Below are positions 1 through 12,100 of a stretch of 64,000 nucleotides of DNA, piece by piece. The stretch lies in contig CM026566.1 of assembly GCA_015143295.1 (NCBI GenBank), positions 6,745,072 through 6,809,071 of the forward strand, given 5' to 3'. Position 1 is the first letter of the stretch. The number at the start of each line of letters is the position of its first letter. Source of the stretch: Tetracentron sinense. Lineage: Eukaryota; Streptophyta; Magnoliopsida; Trochodendrales; Trochodendraceae. The notes under the pieces were generated by a model, which was not told the origin of the DNA, did no database searches, and saw only the letters and a list, made by a program, of their open reading frames with translations. The translations under genes were made by a program, and so were the position numbers.

Positions 1-221
1 CAGGAGATATGTTGCATGTATATGTATGAATACATATATACACGTTGTATTGAGAGACAAAATAACACATGATTCTTCAATAAAACATTCATTTATAGGA
101 CCATAGGTAATGAAACACACAGATATCTAGAACATAAATATCATTACCAATGTGTAAACAATAGCATACTAATAAATAACATCAAGAGTCATGGGCTTAA
201 TGACTTAAGCCCATTATAACA
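1..221 (-). repeat. 3' LTR of the copia element (possibly cut by the window edge)
   Basis: The minus-strand LTR start reads TGTTATAATGGGC at 221 and downward. The same block, with substitutions, starts the other LTR at about 4972. Similarity is clear over roughly 130-221. The leftmost part shows no obvious match to the other LTR. Confidence 0.6.
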
Positions 222-248
222 CCCCCCCCCCCCCCCCCCAACTTCAAG
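222..248 (-). other. Polypurine tract region with a G homopolymer
   Basis: On the minus strand a purine-rich stretch with a run of about 19 G lies immediately before the 3' LTR. This is where the plus-strand primer of a retroelement is expected. The long homopolymer probably expanded by slippage after insertion. Confidence 0.55.
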
Positions 249-1550
249 TGGGGTATAAATATCTAACATGCCCATATTTCCAATAATATAATGATGTCGA
301 TTAGAAGCAATCGCCTTTGTAAGTATTCAAGCCAGCTGATCATCAAACGGAAGACTAATTGTCATGTATTCTGCCTCTACACTAGACATTGCTACAACTG
401 CTTATTTCTTACTTCTCCAAGTAAAATTAAGTTCCCACCTATCAACCTATCAACGTACAATACCCTGATGTGGATCTTTTGTAAATTATAGAGATAGCTC
501 AGTTGGCATATGTATAGCCTTCATTCAACCTATAAGTGCCCATTCTTTTGAAAAAGCAACCCCTTATTAAGAAATATTTTAGATACCTCAGTACTCTTTC
601 TATTGCCTTGAGATATGCCGCCTTTGGTTTATGCATAAACTGACTGATTGCACTAACCACAAAAGATATATTAGGGGTGTGTCAAAGACAAGTAAATCAA
701 TTTTCCAACTAGTCTTTGGAACATGTGAACATCCACTAGAGATTTTCCCCCCTAATGGGCAAATTTGACATTAGCCTCCTTAAGTGTATCAACAAGCTCA
801 ACAACCAACTTCCATATATATTGTAACAGGTCTAACATATAAAGATTTTTCTTGGATCTGGCAACCTCAATTCCAAGTACTTTAATGCCCCAACATCTTT
901 GCTCACAAATTCTTTTACGAGAAACATTTTTAGTATTTAAATCTATTAAGAATTGTCACATGTTACTACAATATCATCTACATAAACAATTAGAACTTTA
1001 GAAGTGTCTCCCACATGCCCCACAAATAATGAATGATCTGCACGACTCTCAAGTCTCAACATAGCCAAACCTCTTTATTGCTCCCCCTGAATTTTTCAAA
1101 CCATGCTCTAGGGGATTTTAATCCGTAAATTGCCTTCTTCAGCTTGCAAATTTTACCTTCTTAACCCTAAACCCAAAATCCTAGGTGAAGATCCATATAC
1201 AACTTTCTACAAGTCTCCTTTAAGAAAAGCATTATTCACATCCAATTGACAAAGAGACCAAGATAAATTTGTTGAAAGGGAGAGTAAAACTCTAATGGAA
1301 TGCATCCTCACAAATGGAGCAAAATCTCCAAGTAATCCACCCATAAGTTTTGAGTTAACCCTTTTGCTACCAATCTTGCCTTGTACCTATCCACTGTTCC
1401 ATCAACTCTATGCTTCATTGCTTCATCGTGTACACCCACTTACAACCTACTAACTTATTTTCCTTAGAAGTGTCAACCAATTCCAATATCTAAATTTTAA
1501 TAAGAGCCTTCAATTCCTCCAACATACTCTTCTTTCCACTTGATCTGTTT
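249..1550 (-). pseudogene. Copia reverse transcriptase and RNase H remnant
   Basis: Translated in pieces on the minus strand, this region gives recognisable copia landmarks in order: QLDVNN (about 1230-1250, family QLDVKNAF), KLKKAIYG followed by a KSPRAW-like motif (about 1085-1150), the catalytic YVDD (about 970-1000), then an RNase H part with SQFMHKPK (about 620-660) and RSTSGYC. Several frame changes and stops separate these. In copia Pol the reverse transcriptase copies the RNA genome and RNase H removes the template. No intact enzyme is encoded here. Confidence 0.75.
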
Positions 1551-1892
1551 TAATGCTTCGGCAACATTAGAAGGAATAGACACAAGGGCTGAAGAGGAGA
1601 TGAAAGTGATTTATAAGAGTCAAAATTAGAAAAGTGATGAAGTGTGGTACATATACGATTTTCCTTGCATAAGGCAATGTGAACATCATCATTTAAAATA
1701 AACAGGAATAGACTTAGCAGAAGAAGTAGGCTCTAAATCCACAGTTTCAGAATGAGGTGGCTACTCCATTGGTGTAACATGTAATTTAAGACATATGGAA
1801 TAAGTTTGCAGCTCTTTCTTCCAACCTTCAGTAGACTCAGATGATGAAGGAGGAAGATTAACGAATGAAGGAAGTGGAAGGAGGATGACGAA

Positions 1893-2336
1893 GGACATCT
1901 AACCAATATTACTCCTAAAAGTTGCGACTAATAGGAGCGGGAGATTAAATTCCTTTATCTCATAACCCAGATCCAGGCTCTCGGCCGAACCCCCCTTGTG
2001 GGGCATGTTACACAAGCCACCCCCACCCCGAGTGTGCCCCCACTTTACGTAGGCCGCCCCACTGGAGCCCAGTGTGAAAATGCCCCTGTATTAATCACCC
2101 CCAATAAGAAATCTCGAACACGAGACCTCTGGCTTCAAGACATCTAACCAATACTCCCAAAAGTCGCAACTAGTAGGAGCGGAAGATTTAATTCCTTTAT
2201 CTCATAACCCAGATCCAAACTCTCGACCAAACCCCCCTCGTGGGGCCATATTAAACAGGCAACCCCCACCCCGAGTGTGCCCCCACTTCACGCAGACTGC
2301 CCCACTCGAGCCCAATGTGAAAATGCCCCTACATTA
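1893..2336 (-). repeat. Two tandem copies of a SINE-like repeat nested in copia pol
   Basis: Two direct copies of about 200 bp (about 1893-2096 and 2137-2336) are separated by a ~40-bp linker. Each contains blocks such as CCCCACCCCGAGTGTGCCCC and an end reading AAAATGCCCCT. On the minus strand the linker holds a pol III B-box-like sequence (GTGTTCGAGAT), suggesting a tRNA-derived SINE that was duplicated or reinserted into itself. GC content is well above the surrounding copia DNA. Confidence 0.5.
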
Positions 2337-3295
2337 GAAGACCTCTTCAATAGTAATATTATCCCCTTGAAAAGGAACACCCAAAAAAATAAAGAGTGGA
2401 CTCGAAGAATGAAACATCAGGATCAAAACACTTGTACCCTTTCTAAGTAGATGAGTAACCCAAAAAATAGATACTTCATAGATTTTAATTATGTTTAGAA
2501 CCCAATACATGAACAAAACAAGTACATCCAAAGACTTCTAGAGGAAGACTAAACTAAGCAAACCGAAAAATTCAAACAAATGAGAAAATACAAGCTTCAA
2601 AGACGCAAAAGACAAATGACCAAGCCAGTTACGCCAAAGCAAAATTCGGTCTTTATTGATACACCTGCTAGACCGAAGTGCAATAGAAGAAGTCAGAGTG
2701 GAATCCAGTAAATAAAGGCCATCAACCTCATGACCACTCTCAATCGGCCATTGTGTTTTCATGTCCTGAAACACACTATATGAAGAAAAGAAGGTTACAC
2801 TGCAATATAAATTTTTTAGTAGACTACTAACATAAATAAAATTTACAGAGAAACCATAAACATGTAAAACAAAGGACAAAGAAAGATTAGGGAAAATACT
2901 TATGGTTCCTTTTCCTAAAACTGACGAAATGGATCCATCCATCAACAACTTTTATTTTAGCACTATTAGAACAATACTCATGTGAAGAAAAAATATAGGA
3001 CATACTAGACATATGATTCGAAGCTCTTGAATTGATAATCTAAAATGATCCAAAATGAGGGTAAAATAGAAACATGATGAGTAGAAACATTGATACCTGA
3101 TTAGACAAGAAAGGTGAATGGTGGAGAAGAGTGATCCCACTGAGCAAAGAGGCGACAAAGACTCTCAAGTTCCTCCCGGGAATCGTCAACATCTCCCTTG
3201 GAAAAGGTTGAGTAAGAAGTAGTTGGACAGAGGATGTAGTAACTGTAGACAATGTACTGTGTGATGATGATCATCATCATCATCATCATCATCAT
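2334..3295 (-). pseudogene. Copia GAG-pre-integrase and integrase remnant
   Basis: The ORF at 2538-2948 contains the motif WRNWLGHLSFASLK, matching the W-x-x-R-L-G-H-x-S signature of the copia GAG-pre-integrase domain. The downstream ORF at 2334-2531, read in a neighbouring frame, gives KGYKCFDP followed by a DVSFFE-like motif, typical of the region after the integrase core. The DDE core between them is not readable, so it has been deleted or mutated. The upstream part (2952-3295) carries a coding-like stretch that ends in an ATG/ATC trinucleotide repeat. Confidence 0.65.
3265..3295. repeat. (ATC)n microsatellite
   Basis: About ten ATC/ATG trinucleotides in a row; the start is inverted (GATGATGATCATCATC). 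Confidence 0.85.
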
Positions 3296-3299
3296 GTAG

Positions 3300-4136
3300 G
3301 ACGAGTGTATTTAGATGGTCATCAACTAAATCCTAACATGTCTCCTTGATGTGCCTTAACCTCACACAGTGATCACAATTCAACTTGTCCCTCCCATTTG
3401 AACTTATACTACCCTCTTGGCTTGAAAGTACCTCCCTTGCCTCCTCTCTGAGGCTGAGTAGTGGATGTTGAACGCTTTGAACTACTATCAAAACTGTGCA
3501 TTATGATCCGTCTGCTTTCCTCACCTTGTACATGTGCATATACCTGACTCAGAGACGGCAACTCATCCTTCATCAAAACTTGAACTCATGATAATTCAAA
3601 GTCTGAGTTAAGTATGGCTAAGAACTCAAAGATCCTATTCTGCTCCACAAGCTTACGATACTATTCTCCATCAGCAATATATATCATCTGAAATATCTAA
3701 TAATGATCCAACTCTACCTACATACCTCTAAGATGAGCAAGCCAAGGGTTTATCATCCTGCCTAAGCTGAGAAATCTATGAGCCTGGGAATAAGTTTGGG
3801 ATGTTGCATCCCAAATCTTCGTGGCAATGCTGAGAAAAAAGGAATCCTCTCGAAATCTGTGGTTGCATAGAATGCAGCTACCAAGACGCGACAATGAGAT
3901 TTTCTAACTCCCGCTTGTCATATAAGACATCCAATAGACTGAGCCCCTACTACTCTCACATTAATGTATCCTAGTTTACCCCGGCTCCCAATAAACATTT
4001 TTGCAGATGGATACCACTCTAAGGAGTTTCTACCATCCAACTTTACAGTTGAGATTTGCAAACTAGGGTTCTTTAGAGTATCATTCACATACAATTGAGT
4101 TTTATACCCTCTAGTAATTGAAGAAGTCCCTTCCAT
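3300..4136 (-). pseudogene. Copia gag remnant
   Basis: The ORF at 3918-4136 contains KLDGRNSLEWYPSAKMFI followed by GRGKLGYI-like residues. This is the N-terminal copia gag signature (KLxGxNYxxWxxxVxxxLxGxGxxxxI). The frame then closes and similarity continues only in fragments toward 3300. Gag would form the virus-like particle. The methionine at 4136 is about 630 bp from the primer-binding site, which leaves a long leader. Confidence 0.65.
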
Positions 4137-4760
4137 ACCACTGATTAGACATTTTATTACTTCTGTGTTGATAAAACACTAAATAAGAAACTCCAAGGCT
4201 CCTTCAACTCACAACCAACAGCCAACTAGGATGAAAGGTTGTTTTACATAAATACAATCCTCACACATTGATTTAAATCTCACCGGACCAAGCAATGTTC
4301 AGCTTTAGGACATTACGGTCAAAAAGTGTCTAGAAATAGGGGGCAGCAACTATGCCCTAGAAATTTATTTGTTCCCTCTTCAAATCTTCATAGAATTTGT
4401 TCAACTTGTTCCATAAATTCTAGAATTTAAAGATGGATCAAACAATAGTAATTTGGAGAGATTAAAAAACCAATAGTAATTTTCCCTGCCAAAAATTCCC
4501 AAACTGATCACACCAATTAACTTGCCAAAACTGATTTTTTTCTACACATCACTTCGAATGGCAAAACTTCATCAATACTCTTTAGAAAAATCACCACATT
4601 TCTCAGAAAATCATTTCCTCTTAGTTGACATATTCAAATTAGAAGAGGGGACTTGTGTATGTACGACTAATGTGATCCATACAGCTGCTGCCGTCAGCAG
4701 CTACTGTAGATGGTTTTTAAATTTAGTTCTTTCTTTTATATGTCTCCTCCAAGATAAAAA

Positions 4761-4775
4761 CATGCTTTCATACCA
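4761..4775 (-). other. Copia primer-binding site
   Basis: The minus strand reads TGGTATGAAAGCATG immediately inside the 5' LTR. It is a mutated form of TGGTATCAGAGC, the sequence complementary to initiator methionine tRNA used by many plant copia elements. Confidence 0.6.
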
Positions 4776-4776
4776 A

Positions 4777-4972
4777 GTAGAAATATAGAAACCCAAGTTC
4801 TTTGTATGAAGAGAAGAGAAAGAAGGAGAATTGACCAGTAGAGATATACTCTCTCTCCTTTTCTATAATTATGAAACATAGCAAGGACATAAATACCCAT
4901 ACTAATGTGTAACAAGAGCATACTAATAAATAACATAAAGAGTCATGAGCCAAATGACTTAGGCCCATCACA
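4777..4972 (-). repeat. 5' LTR of the copia element
   Basis: About 195 bp. It is bounded inside by the primer-binding site and outside by TGTGATGGGCC (minus strand). The block around 4880-4972 matches 135-221 with scattered substitutions and small indels, which supports old paired LTRs. Confidence 0.6.
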
Positions 4973-5161
4973 ATTCACAACACAAATAACATCTAGTAAC
5001 TGCCATTCTTTTGTCTATATACTGAACCCCAAACTACAATTGGCTCACCCATCTTCTTCATCATGCCACTTATAATTATGCATGGTCTCATATCCATTCC
5101 ATCTTAAAAGAACCTTGTCCTCAAGGTTTCAGAATGTTTGAAATCTTTCATTGAGTGCATC
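4973..5161. other. Spacer, possible end of an older retroelement
   Basis: No gene. The minus strand near 5105-5135 reads like the AACCTTGAGGACAAG phrase often found at the end of gypsy pol, but the match is short and I would not assign it. Confidence 0.25.
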
Positions 5162-5352
5162 TTTTTTTTTTTGGTAATGGAGGGTGTCCCAAAGCCTTCG
5201 AGCAAAGGACTAGTCCCTTCGGATATCCACACCGACCCACTCGGAATTTTCCCTATGGATACCAAGGTAAGTCAAGGAGTGGGAGTTGAACACACAACCA
5301 GAGGAAGTAAACCCAGGACACTAGCCAACTGTACCAACCCCTGGTGGGTTGG
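5162..5352 (-). mobile_element. tRNA-derived SINE, copy 1
   Basis: On the minus strand it has an A-box-like TGGTACAGTTGG (5325-5336), a B-box-like GTTCAACTCCC (5281-5291) about 34 nt later, and a poly-A tail (poly-T at 5162-5172 on the plus strand). A second, shorter copy at 61476-61634 aligns over most of its length, and that copy carries target duplications, which supports retroposition. Confidence 0.7.
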
Positions 5353-7273
5353 GTCATCGAAAACTTGGACTGTTGTGGGGAGTAACAGCAATCGCTTCGA
5401 TGAAGTTTTCCTCCTAATAATCACATTTGGGGGTCAGTACCTTTGCTTTTCTCTCTTTGTCCTTTATCACTGAAACTGCTCTAAGACCAGGTTGTTTTAA
5501 CCCCAATCATAAATAATATAATACAATGAACGAAACCATAAGGTTGATTCTCTTTGAGGGAAATCATTCCTCCAAAGTCCAATTCAAGAGGGGAAACCCT
5601 CCAAATTCCAACTTTGAGGGGAAGCTTCCTAGTGTAAAAGCACATACAATTTCTCTCTTCTCCTTTAATTATTCACTTTGATCACATAATTGAAAGATCA
5701 TAGGTGGTTTCCCAACCGTCTGCACACCATCTCTCCAAGCCTCCACCAAAAAATTCACAATGATGAAAATAAAAAATTTACTAATATTAATTATAATAAC
5801 AATCTTGCCCAAAAAAAATAACATTAATACAAATATAGAATCTCATATTAAAATTCTTTAAGATTCTTCCTCTCAAAATATTTTTCTTCTAACATTAATA
5901 CAAATATAGAATCTATCTCATTTTAAATTCTTTAAGATTCTTCCTCTCAAAATATTTTTCTTAATCTAATATGATAAATCTGATTCTAAAGCATCTGGTT
6001 TGATGCATTGGTTGTAAGTGTAACAAGTACTTGAAGTAATTAATGAATATTTTTCTTATTCCTGCATTGACGTAGTGAATTGGTGCAAGTTAAATGCTCT
6101 AAAAGGGCAAGGAGAAGGCCATAAATGAGGTGAATGGAGACAGTGAAGAAATATTTGAAAATACATGATTTAACCCAAGTTACGAACTTTACTAGAGTGG
6201 AAGGACGGAACAGGATTTGTGTTGTCGACCCCAAGAACTTTAGGATAAAACATCAATGATGATGATGATGATTTGTCGAAGATGGTGTTCAAATATGTTT
6301 AATTCTCGAAAAAAATGGATTGGCTTATTATCTGCATTACTAAAGAGTTATAAACAGATACCAAAGCTCACAGCTGAAGATATAAAAGAGTGGAGCAAAT
6401 AATAGATTGCGAGTGTACCTATTTTAAGATCAAACTCATCATTATTAGTGTCTTATCCCAATAATTTGTGGTCGGCGAGATAAATTCTATTTCGGTATCC
6501 CAATCTATCGATGGACATTTCAATTTTTAGGGCATGTGTTTTCAAATTGTTTCTCGCCAACTCCATTCACGTCCCTTTCGGCCTTCCCCTAACCCTTTAG
6601 AAGATTCAACCAGCACAACTCAATCGTCACTAATGTTGTCATTGGTCTTCATTTAACATTTCACAACCATCTCAACCAAGTCTCCTTTATTTTATTACCT
6701 ACTGGGAATCTAGATAGCCCGAGATTCTTTTAAACATGTTCATTCTTATTTTATATTTTCTCGTGTTCCCATTCATGCACCTCATCATCCTCATATTAGC
6801 TAGGCTTGTTCTATGGGCATGTGTGTGCGTGTGCATTCATGCTTAAAAAACCAGGTAAGTGCTTGTTTGCATCTTTAGTGTGTGGCCGAAGCTAAACGCC
6901 AGAAAATCTAGGAAATCATTGATAGGAGGTGGACCGGCATGCTCAGGCGTAGTACTTCGAATGGTGAAGAGATCGAAGCGAAGTCATCAATTCAAACATT
7001 CGTGATATTTGTTTGTATGTCTCGTGTGTGTGCATATATGCTTAAAAAGATCAGCTTGAGTGACGGTTTTTTATCTACTGTAAGAGATAATTTGAACCAA
7101 ACTGAATTTACCTCTTAAAAACTGGCGAAACCACTTTAGTTTGGGCCAATCAAGGTCCAACTACCTAGTAACTGTAGAGTTATATATCATTCTCCATGAG
7201 TAATATATGTGTGTCTGGGCTTCATTTGTATTTATATAGCTACCACTACTACCATGATAATGAGGGGATTTAC
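5353..7273. other. AT-rich spacer without a recognised gene
   Basis: Contains a ~70-bp tandem duplication (see separate entry), a short GATn run near 6257-6272, and a block near 6465-6540 like the 'ATCCCAATAATTTGTGGTCGG' type of dispersed plant repeat. Two similar GT-rich motifs ending in GCTTAAAAA lie about 200 bp apart (6820-6850 and 7020-7050). The missing 3' exons of the gene that ends at 7274 should lie to the left, but I could not find them here. Confidence 0.4.
5820..5962. repeat. Tandem duplication, unit about 70 bp
   Basis: Two adjacent copies begin with ACATTAATACAAATATAG and end with CTCAAAATATTTTTCTT, differing by a few substitutions and a small indel. Confidence 0.85.
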
Positions 7274-9073
7274 CCATTTAGGGTCGGCACAGTGACCTGA
7301 GTGTCTTGCATGCAGCTACTGAGATCGACAAACTCAGAAGATTGAGAATCAGTGAGCTCCTCTATGGAGGATTTTTCGTTGGCCATGTGATTTATCCTGG
7401 GACATGGCAAGAGATCGTTGTTCATTCCATCAACAGGAAATACTCCGGAGAAAAACTTCTGAATAGATACGAGTTGCATTACTAGCGAGTTTTCTTCCTC
7501 TTGTACAATCAGCTGCAACAGATTTGAAAAAGGCTCTTAAACCAAAGAAAACAAGGCCATGTTTAGGAACGCAACATGAAGACTTCATAAATCTTTAGTG
7601 GAAAGTAAACCTTTGGAGGATCCTGTTCAAGGTCCACAAAGAATATTTGTGCTTCTGAGTTTAGGGTAGACTTGACATGCTCAGCAAGTCCTCTGACATG
7701 TATCAAATATATCATATCTTCTATAACCATTACTCTCAGAGGCCTTAAAATGAATGACTCCTGCAAGCCAAACCATATTAATAATTTAATTTTTAATTAA
7801 GCAAATAATATGAAATACCCTTATATATGGTTGTTACAAGAATAATACAACTTACAGATGATAATAAAGCCTAAACTAAAAGAAACCCCAACAAACAAAA
7901 GGAAAAGGACAATAATATTGATAAGAGATCACATAATAAATGATGAAGTGTGTCCATACCAACCCACCAGGTTGTACCATTTAGGTAAAAAAAAACACAA
8001 CTTGTCAACAAAGAAGAACAGTTTCCCTCTAGCCAGAAATTGGGTGTAAACATTCACAAACTTAAAATTCAAAAAAGCAGTTTATACTTTTTAGTACCCT
8101 ACATTTTTTTGTATAGGACATTTTTTCTAGTAGGTCGTTTCTTATATTCTACACACAAGAGAAGAACCAAGAATATGACATAATCTGTAGAATAGGGATG
8201 AGTATATGGCCACCTAATCTCGTTAACATCAGCGTGGGCATAGAATTAGTGATGTAATGATACTAGAGGACCCGACCAAACTACAATGAGTTGAGTATGT
8301 CATCAAGAAACCATAACATGATCCATAAGTGATATCAGCTGCCTTCTTGTCTTTCTACAAGCTTATAATAGTCCATAGGCAAGGAAAGCATATCATCTCC
8401 TCTTTTGCAATTAAGACTTGAAGGTCTATCGGAGATCATGCTGTGATGAGGGAGAAATCTTCTAAGTTTCCACATCACAAACAAATCAAGTCACACAAAA
8501 ATCGATAAGACTTCCAATATTCTAATCTTTTTTGAATGATCTTGTTCAAAAGATAGCATTGATCTTTGTTAGCGTTTAATGAAGCAAATGCTTATACCGA
8601 GCATACAAAAGATAGCATTGATCTTTGTTAGCGTTTAATGAAGCATCATCACATACTTAGACCGAGCATACAAAAGATGGTTCAAGACTTCGTAGTTTGT
8701 ACGAGGTCATTCAGGGGAACATGAACTAATGAAGATGGGGTGTCTAATATTTTGAGAGGACGCCTGGTGCAGTGACAAAAGGTTTAATAACGGTTTCGCG
8801 TTACGTAACGGTCCGGAACGAAACCGTTCAATAGCACTGAAACCGTTAAGGTACGGACGTTAACAGTCCAAATCGTAACAGTTGGCCATATTTGAAAAAA
8901 AAAATTATAAAAACACATAACAAAATACAAAACTTTGGGAAAATGAATAAAAGGATATAAGATTTAGTGATTAAATGTCTCACCAAAGCTAACAAGCATA
9001 GGGAATTAAGAATAAATAAAAAAATGCCTCATCAAGATTCAAGGCTAGAAAGGATTCAAGCATAGCACAACTA

Positions 9074-9115
<42 letters not shown>

Positions 9116-12100
9116 CAAAATATCAAATATGACAGGTTGACATTTACCAAGTACCAAGTACCAACTATAACTTACACTAAGATCAATGCATGCATGTGTT
9201 ACCTACTTACATCTATCAGGAAAAACAACAAAAAAAGAGTGAGTAAAACCTTTTTTTTTTTCAAAATGAAGAAATAGCCCAAAATGGTCCAAATCAACCT
9301 ATGTTCATAAATTCCAAATGAAACCCATGAATGTAAGTAGTAATATACCTGACGTTTAGTAAACACATAATTTAATCGAAAAAAATATATATATTTAATC
9401 ACACAACACCCAACTTGATTTTTCAAGTTCATGGGGTACAAAGCCTTGATTCAAAGATTCTACCTTCAAATCTTGTTTTTGATCAATAAAGCTCAAAAGG
9501 AGTTTCGTTTTTCGATAGTAGAGGGGAAAGGAAGACGGCGTATTTTGAGGGTTTCGAAAACTCACTTTAACATAGAACGCCTGGATGTTACGTAACATTA
9601 CCTAACTTCGTAATGGACTATAACAGGCGTTACGAACATTGCATAATGCTGAGTCTATCGTTATGATATTTCTACCTATACAATTCGGTTGGATGTATGT
9701 TTTGGTATGGTTACTACCGAAACCGTTACATAACGGTTTCAGCAAATTTTTAATCTATGGTGGTGATCAGCATCTAGCAAAAGTGTTCCTTGATAGGTAT
9801 AGTATGGCTGCAGAGATAGAGATTTTTGGCAGGAAATCACTACACATGGCACATGGGCTAATAGGACAATACTATGGATGTCGAGCTTCGAAGGAACAAA
9901 AATGACTGGGAAGCGGAGAACTTAGCCTATCTGTTTGCTAAACTAGAGCATTACAGATTAGAAGGAGGCTCTAATGATTCTTGTATTTAAAGGTGGGATC
10001 CTCAAGGCAAGTTCTCAGGGAAGTTTTTCTGAAATGGCTAGATCATCAAGACCCAGACTTTTACCTTCCTAGAAGGTGGGATCCTCAAGGCAAGTTCTCA
10101 AGGAACCTCTTAATTTTTTTCAGCTCCCACACCCCATGTTTAGCAACTATTACCTTCTCCAAAGACTCTCTATCTACACCAGATTTTCATAGCCATTTAC
10201 CTAGAAGGACTATTCATCACAGAGAGTTCTCACACCTAACTCTCTTGCCTTAATAGGACGAAAAAATCATTTCATTTGACTAGATATTTCCTAGCCTCCA
10301 CTAAATTCATTACAATAGATTCATGACAGAAACAAGATCATTTAACAAGGTGTCAAGTACATAAAACAGGAGGAAATACTTGTATAGTACTTCTTAGCAA
10401 AACCACTCTACCACCTTTAGACAACAAGAAGAAATTCTAAGACGCTATCCTTCTACTCACTCTCTCTAGCACAAGATCCCAAACGGACTTGGCTTTGAAA
10501 CTAGCCCTAAGAAGAATACCCCAACAGGAAGCTAGAAAATGCCCAATCCTGTTGGCCAAACAGATTTCCATACCCCCCAAGTCCGGAAACTCACTCACTC
10601 CAAACAATCCATTTTCTTAAAATTAACATTAGACCAGAGTCTACCTCAAAACATATTAGAATTTAGGATACATCTCAAATATGAAATGCTCAGCTGATTA
10701 TGCAAAGCATCACAAAGTCAGGGTCGACTCGATCTTTAACACTTTCTAATCCAAATCTCATGGCCCCATCCACCAGACTCAAAAAGAATAACATCTAGGA
10801 GCTTCAGTGATACCCAATTAGTTGGGTCTAGGTTTAATGTTTGGACTTTATCAATATTGGCCGGTTTGGGTCACATTTTAATATTTATTGGGAATTGCTC
10901 CTATTCAGGTCTACTATTAGGTAAAAGCCAGGTAAATGGGCATGTGGGGTTTTGAAAATAGAGTGAGCGATGGAACACTCTCACAATCACCATGCATGAG
11001 GATTTACTCACCCACTAGTCTTGAGAGGAAGAAAAATAAACGCTCTTCGACATCCCTGAAAAAACATAGTACACCTTGCCACAATTCTCAAACATAGCAC
11101 TACAGTTATTAGAGCTAATACTATGGATCACCATAAATGCATCACAAAACTTCACATCATCGTATAATAGATCCGCATCACACCGTTTCCTCACAAGCTG
11201 GTGTGGAATCCAAGCATTCCATCGTAGATTTCTTTCTTCCCCTGATAGCAATCCGGGATAAAATCCTCATCGTGGACCATTTGAAGAGTTAAGGATGGAG
11301 GCTTGCTAATAGGTGTTTCCTCTATTTGTACAAGAAAACAGTGGATCATTTGCTCCTACATTTGTTAGCCTTTAGGTTTTAACCTAAGGTAACATCAATG
11401 ATTTTGATGATAACACAACAATGTAATGTCATTTGTGTTACTAATATCTCCATGAGTTTTATGTGAAATTTAGTATATAAGAGCATTAGCAAACCATTCA
11501 AGGCAAAAAGATGAAAATGATACCATCTATAAAGAAGATTCATCATCAAGTCAAAGCAAGTCAAGTTGGATCATATTGAAAATGTTAAAGATCATATCCA
11601 AGTCCAAGTCATATCATGAAGAAGAAGAAGATTGATCTTGAAGCCAAAGAAGACAAATCAAGTCAAGATCAAGTTGAAGATGAAGAGCAACTCTCAAGAA
11701 GATTTAATTGTTTTATATTTTAATGAAAGTGTCTTAGGACTTTTGTAAAAAGTCCTCAAAGTTTGGTTGTTTGAAAAGCTCATACCTAGATTAACCATAG
11801 GAGGCTAAGGACAAAATTTAAAAGCATTTAAGGCCCTATGACATCATTTGGAAATACCAAAATCATGATTAAAATAAGGTAGAAGATCAAGGAATTCATG
11901 TCCATCATATAGGTCATCTTAAGATGAGATTTCCAGAAGAAAACAAGAAATCTCGTCGATGAAATTGAAGAGGAACTTCAATCCCGTCGACAAAATCAGC
12001 CGCAAAGCTACTGTTTTCTATCTGGCATTGACCTCGTTGACGAATTCTCAGAGCCATCTTAATATCGTTGACAAATTCATGTGGGACTCAGAAAAAGCCT

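Larger units (their letters stand above)
1..4972 (-). mobile_element. Ty1/copia LTR retrotransposon, decayed, minus strand
   Basis: Reading the minus strand from right to left, I see an LTR (about 4777-4972), a primer-binding site (4761-4775), a gag-like ORF (from 4136 downward), a GAG-pre-integrase motif (about 2600-2760), integrase remnants, reverse transcriptase with YVDD (about 970-1000), RNase H, a homopolymer tract, and the 3' LTR ending at 221. This is the copia order. The two LTRs share about 90 bp of clear similarity next to the outer ends. The 3' LTR may run off the left edge of the window. Every coding part has frameshifts or stops, so the element is not autonomous. A SINE-like tandem repeat lies inside pol (1893-2336). 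Confidence 0.8.

Noticed and set aside
3040-3295. Methionine/isoleucine-rich ORF start
   Set aside because: The run of Met is the ATC/ATG microsatellite read on the minus strand.
5281-5336. Possible tRNA gene
   Set aside because: A and B boxes are present but no cloverleaf can be formed and the sequence ends in poly-A; it is a SINE.
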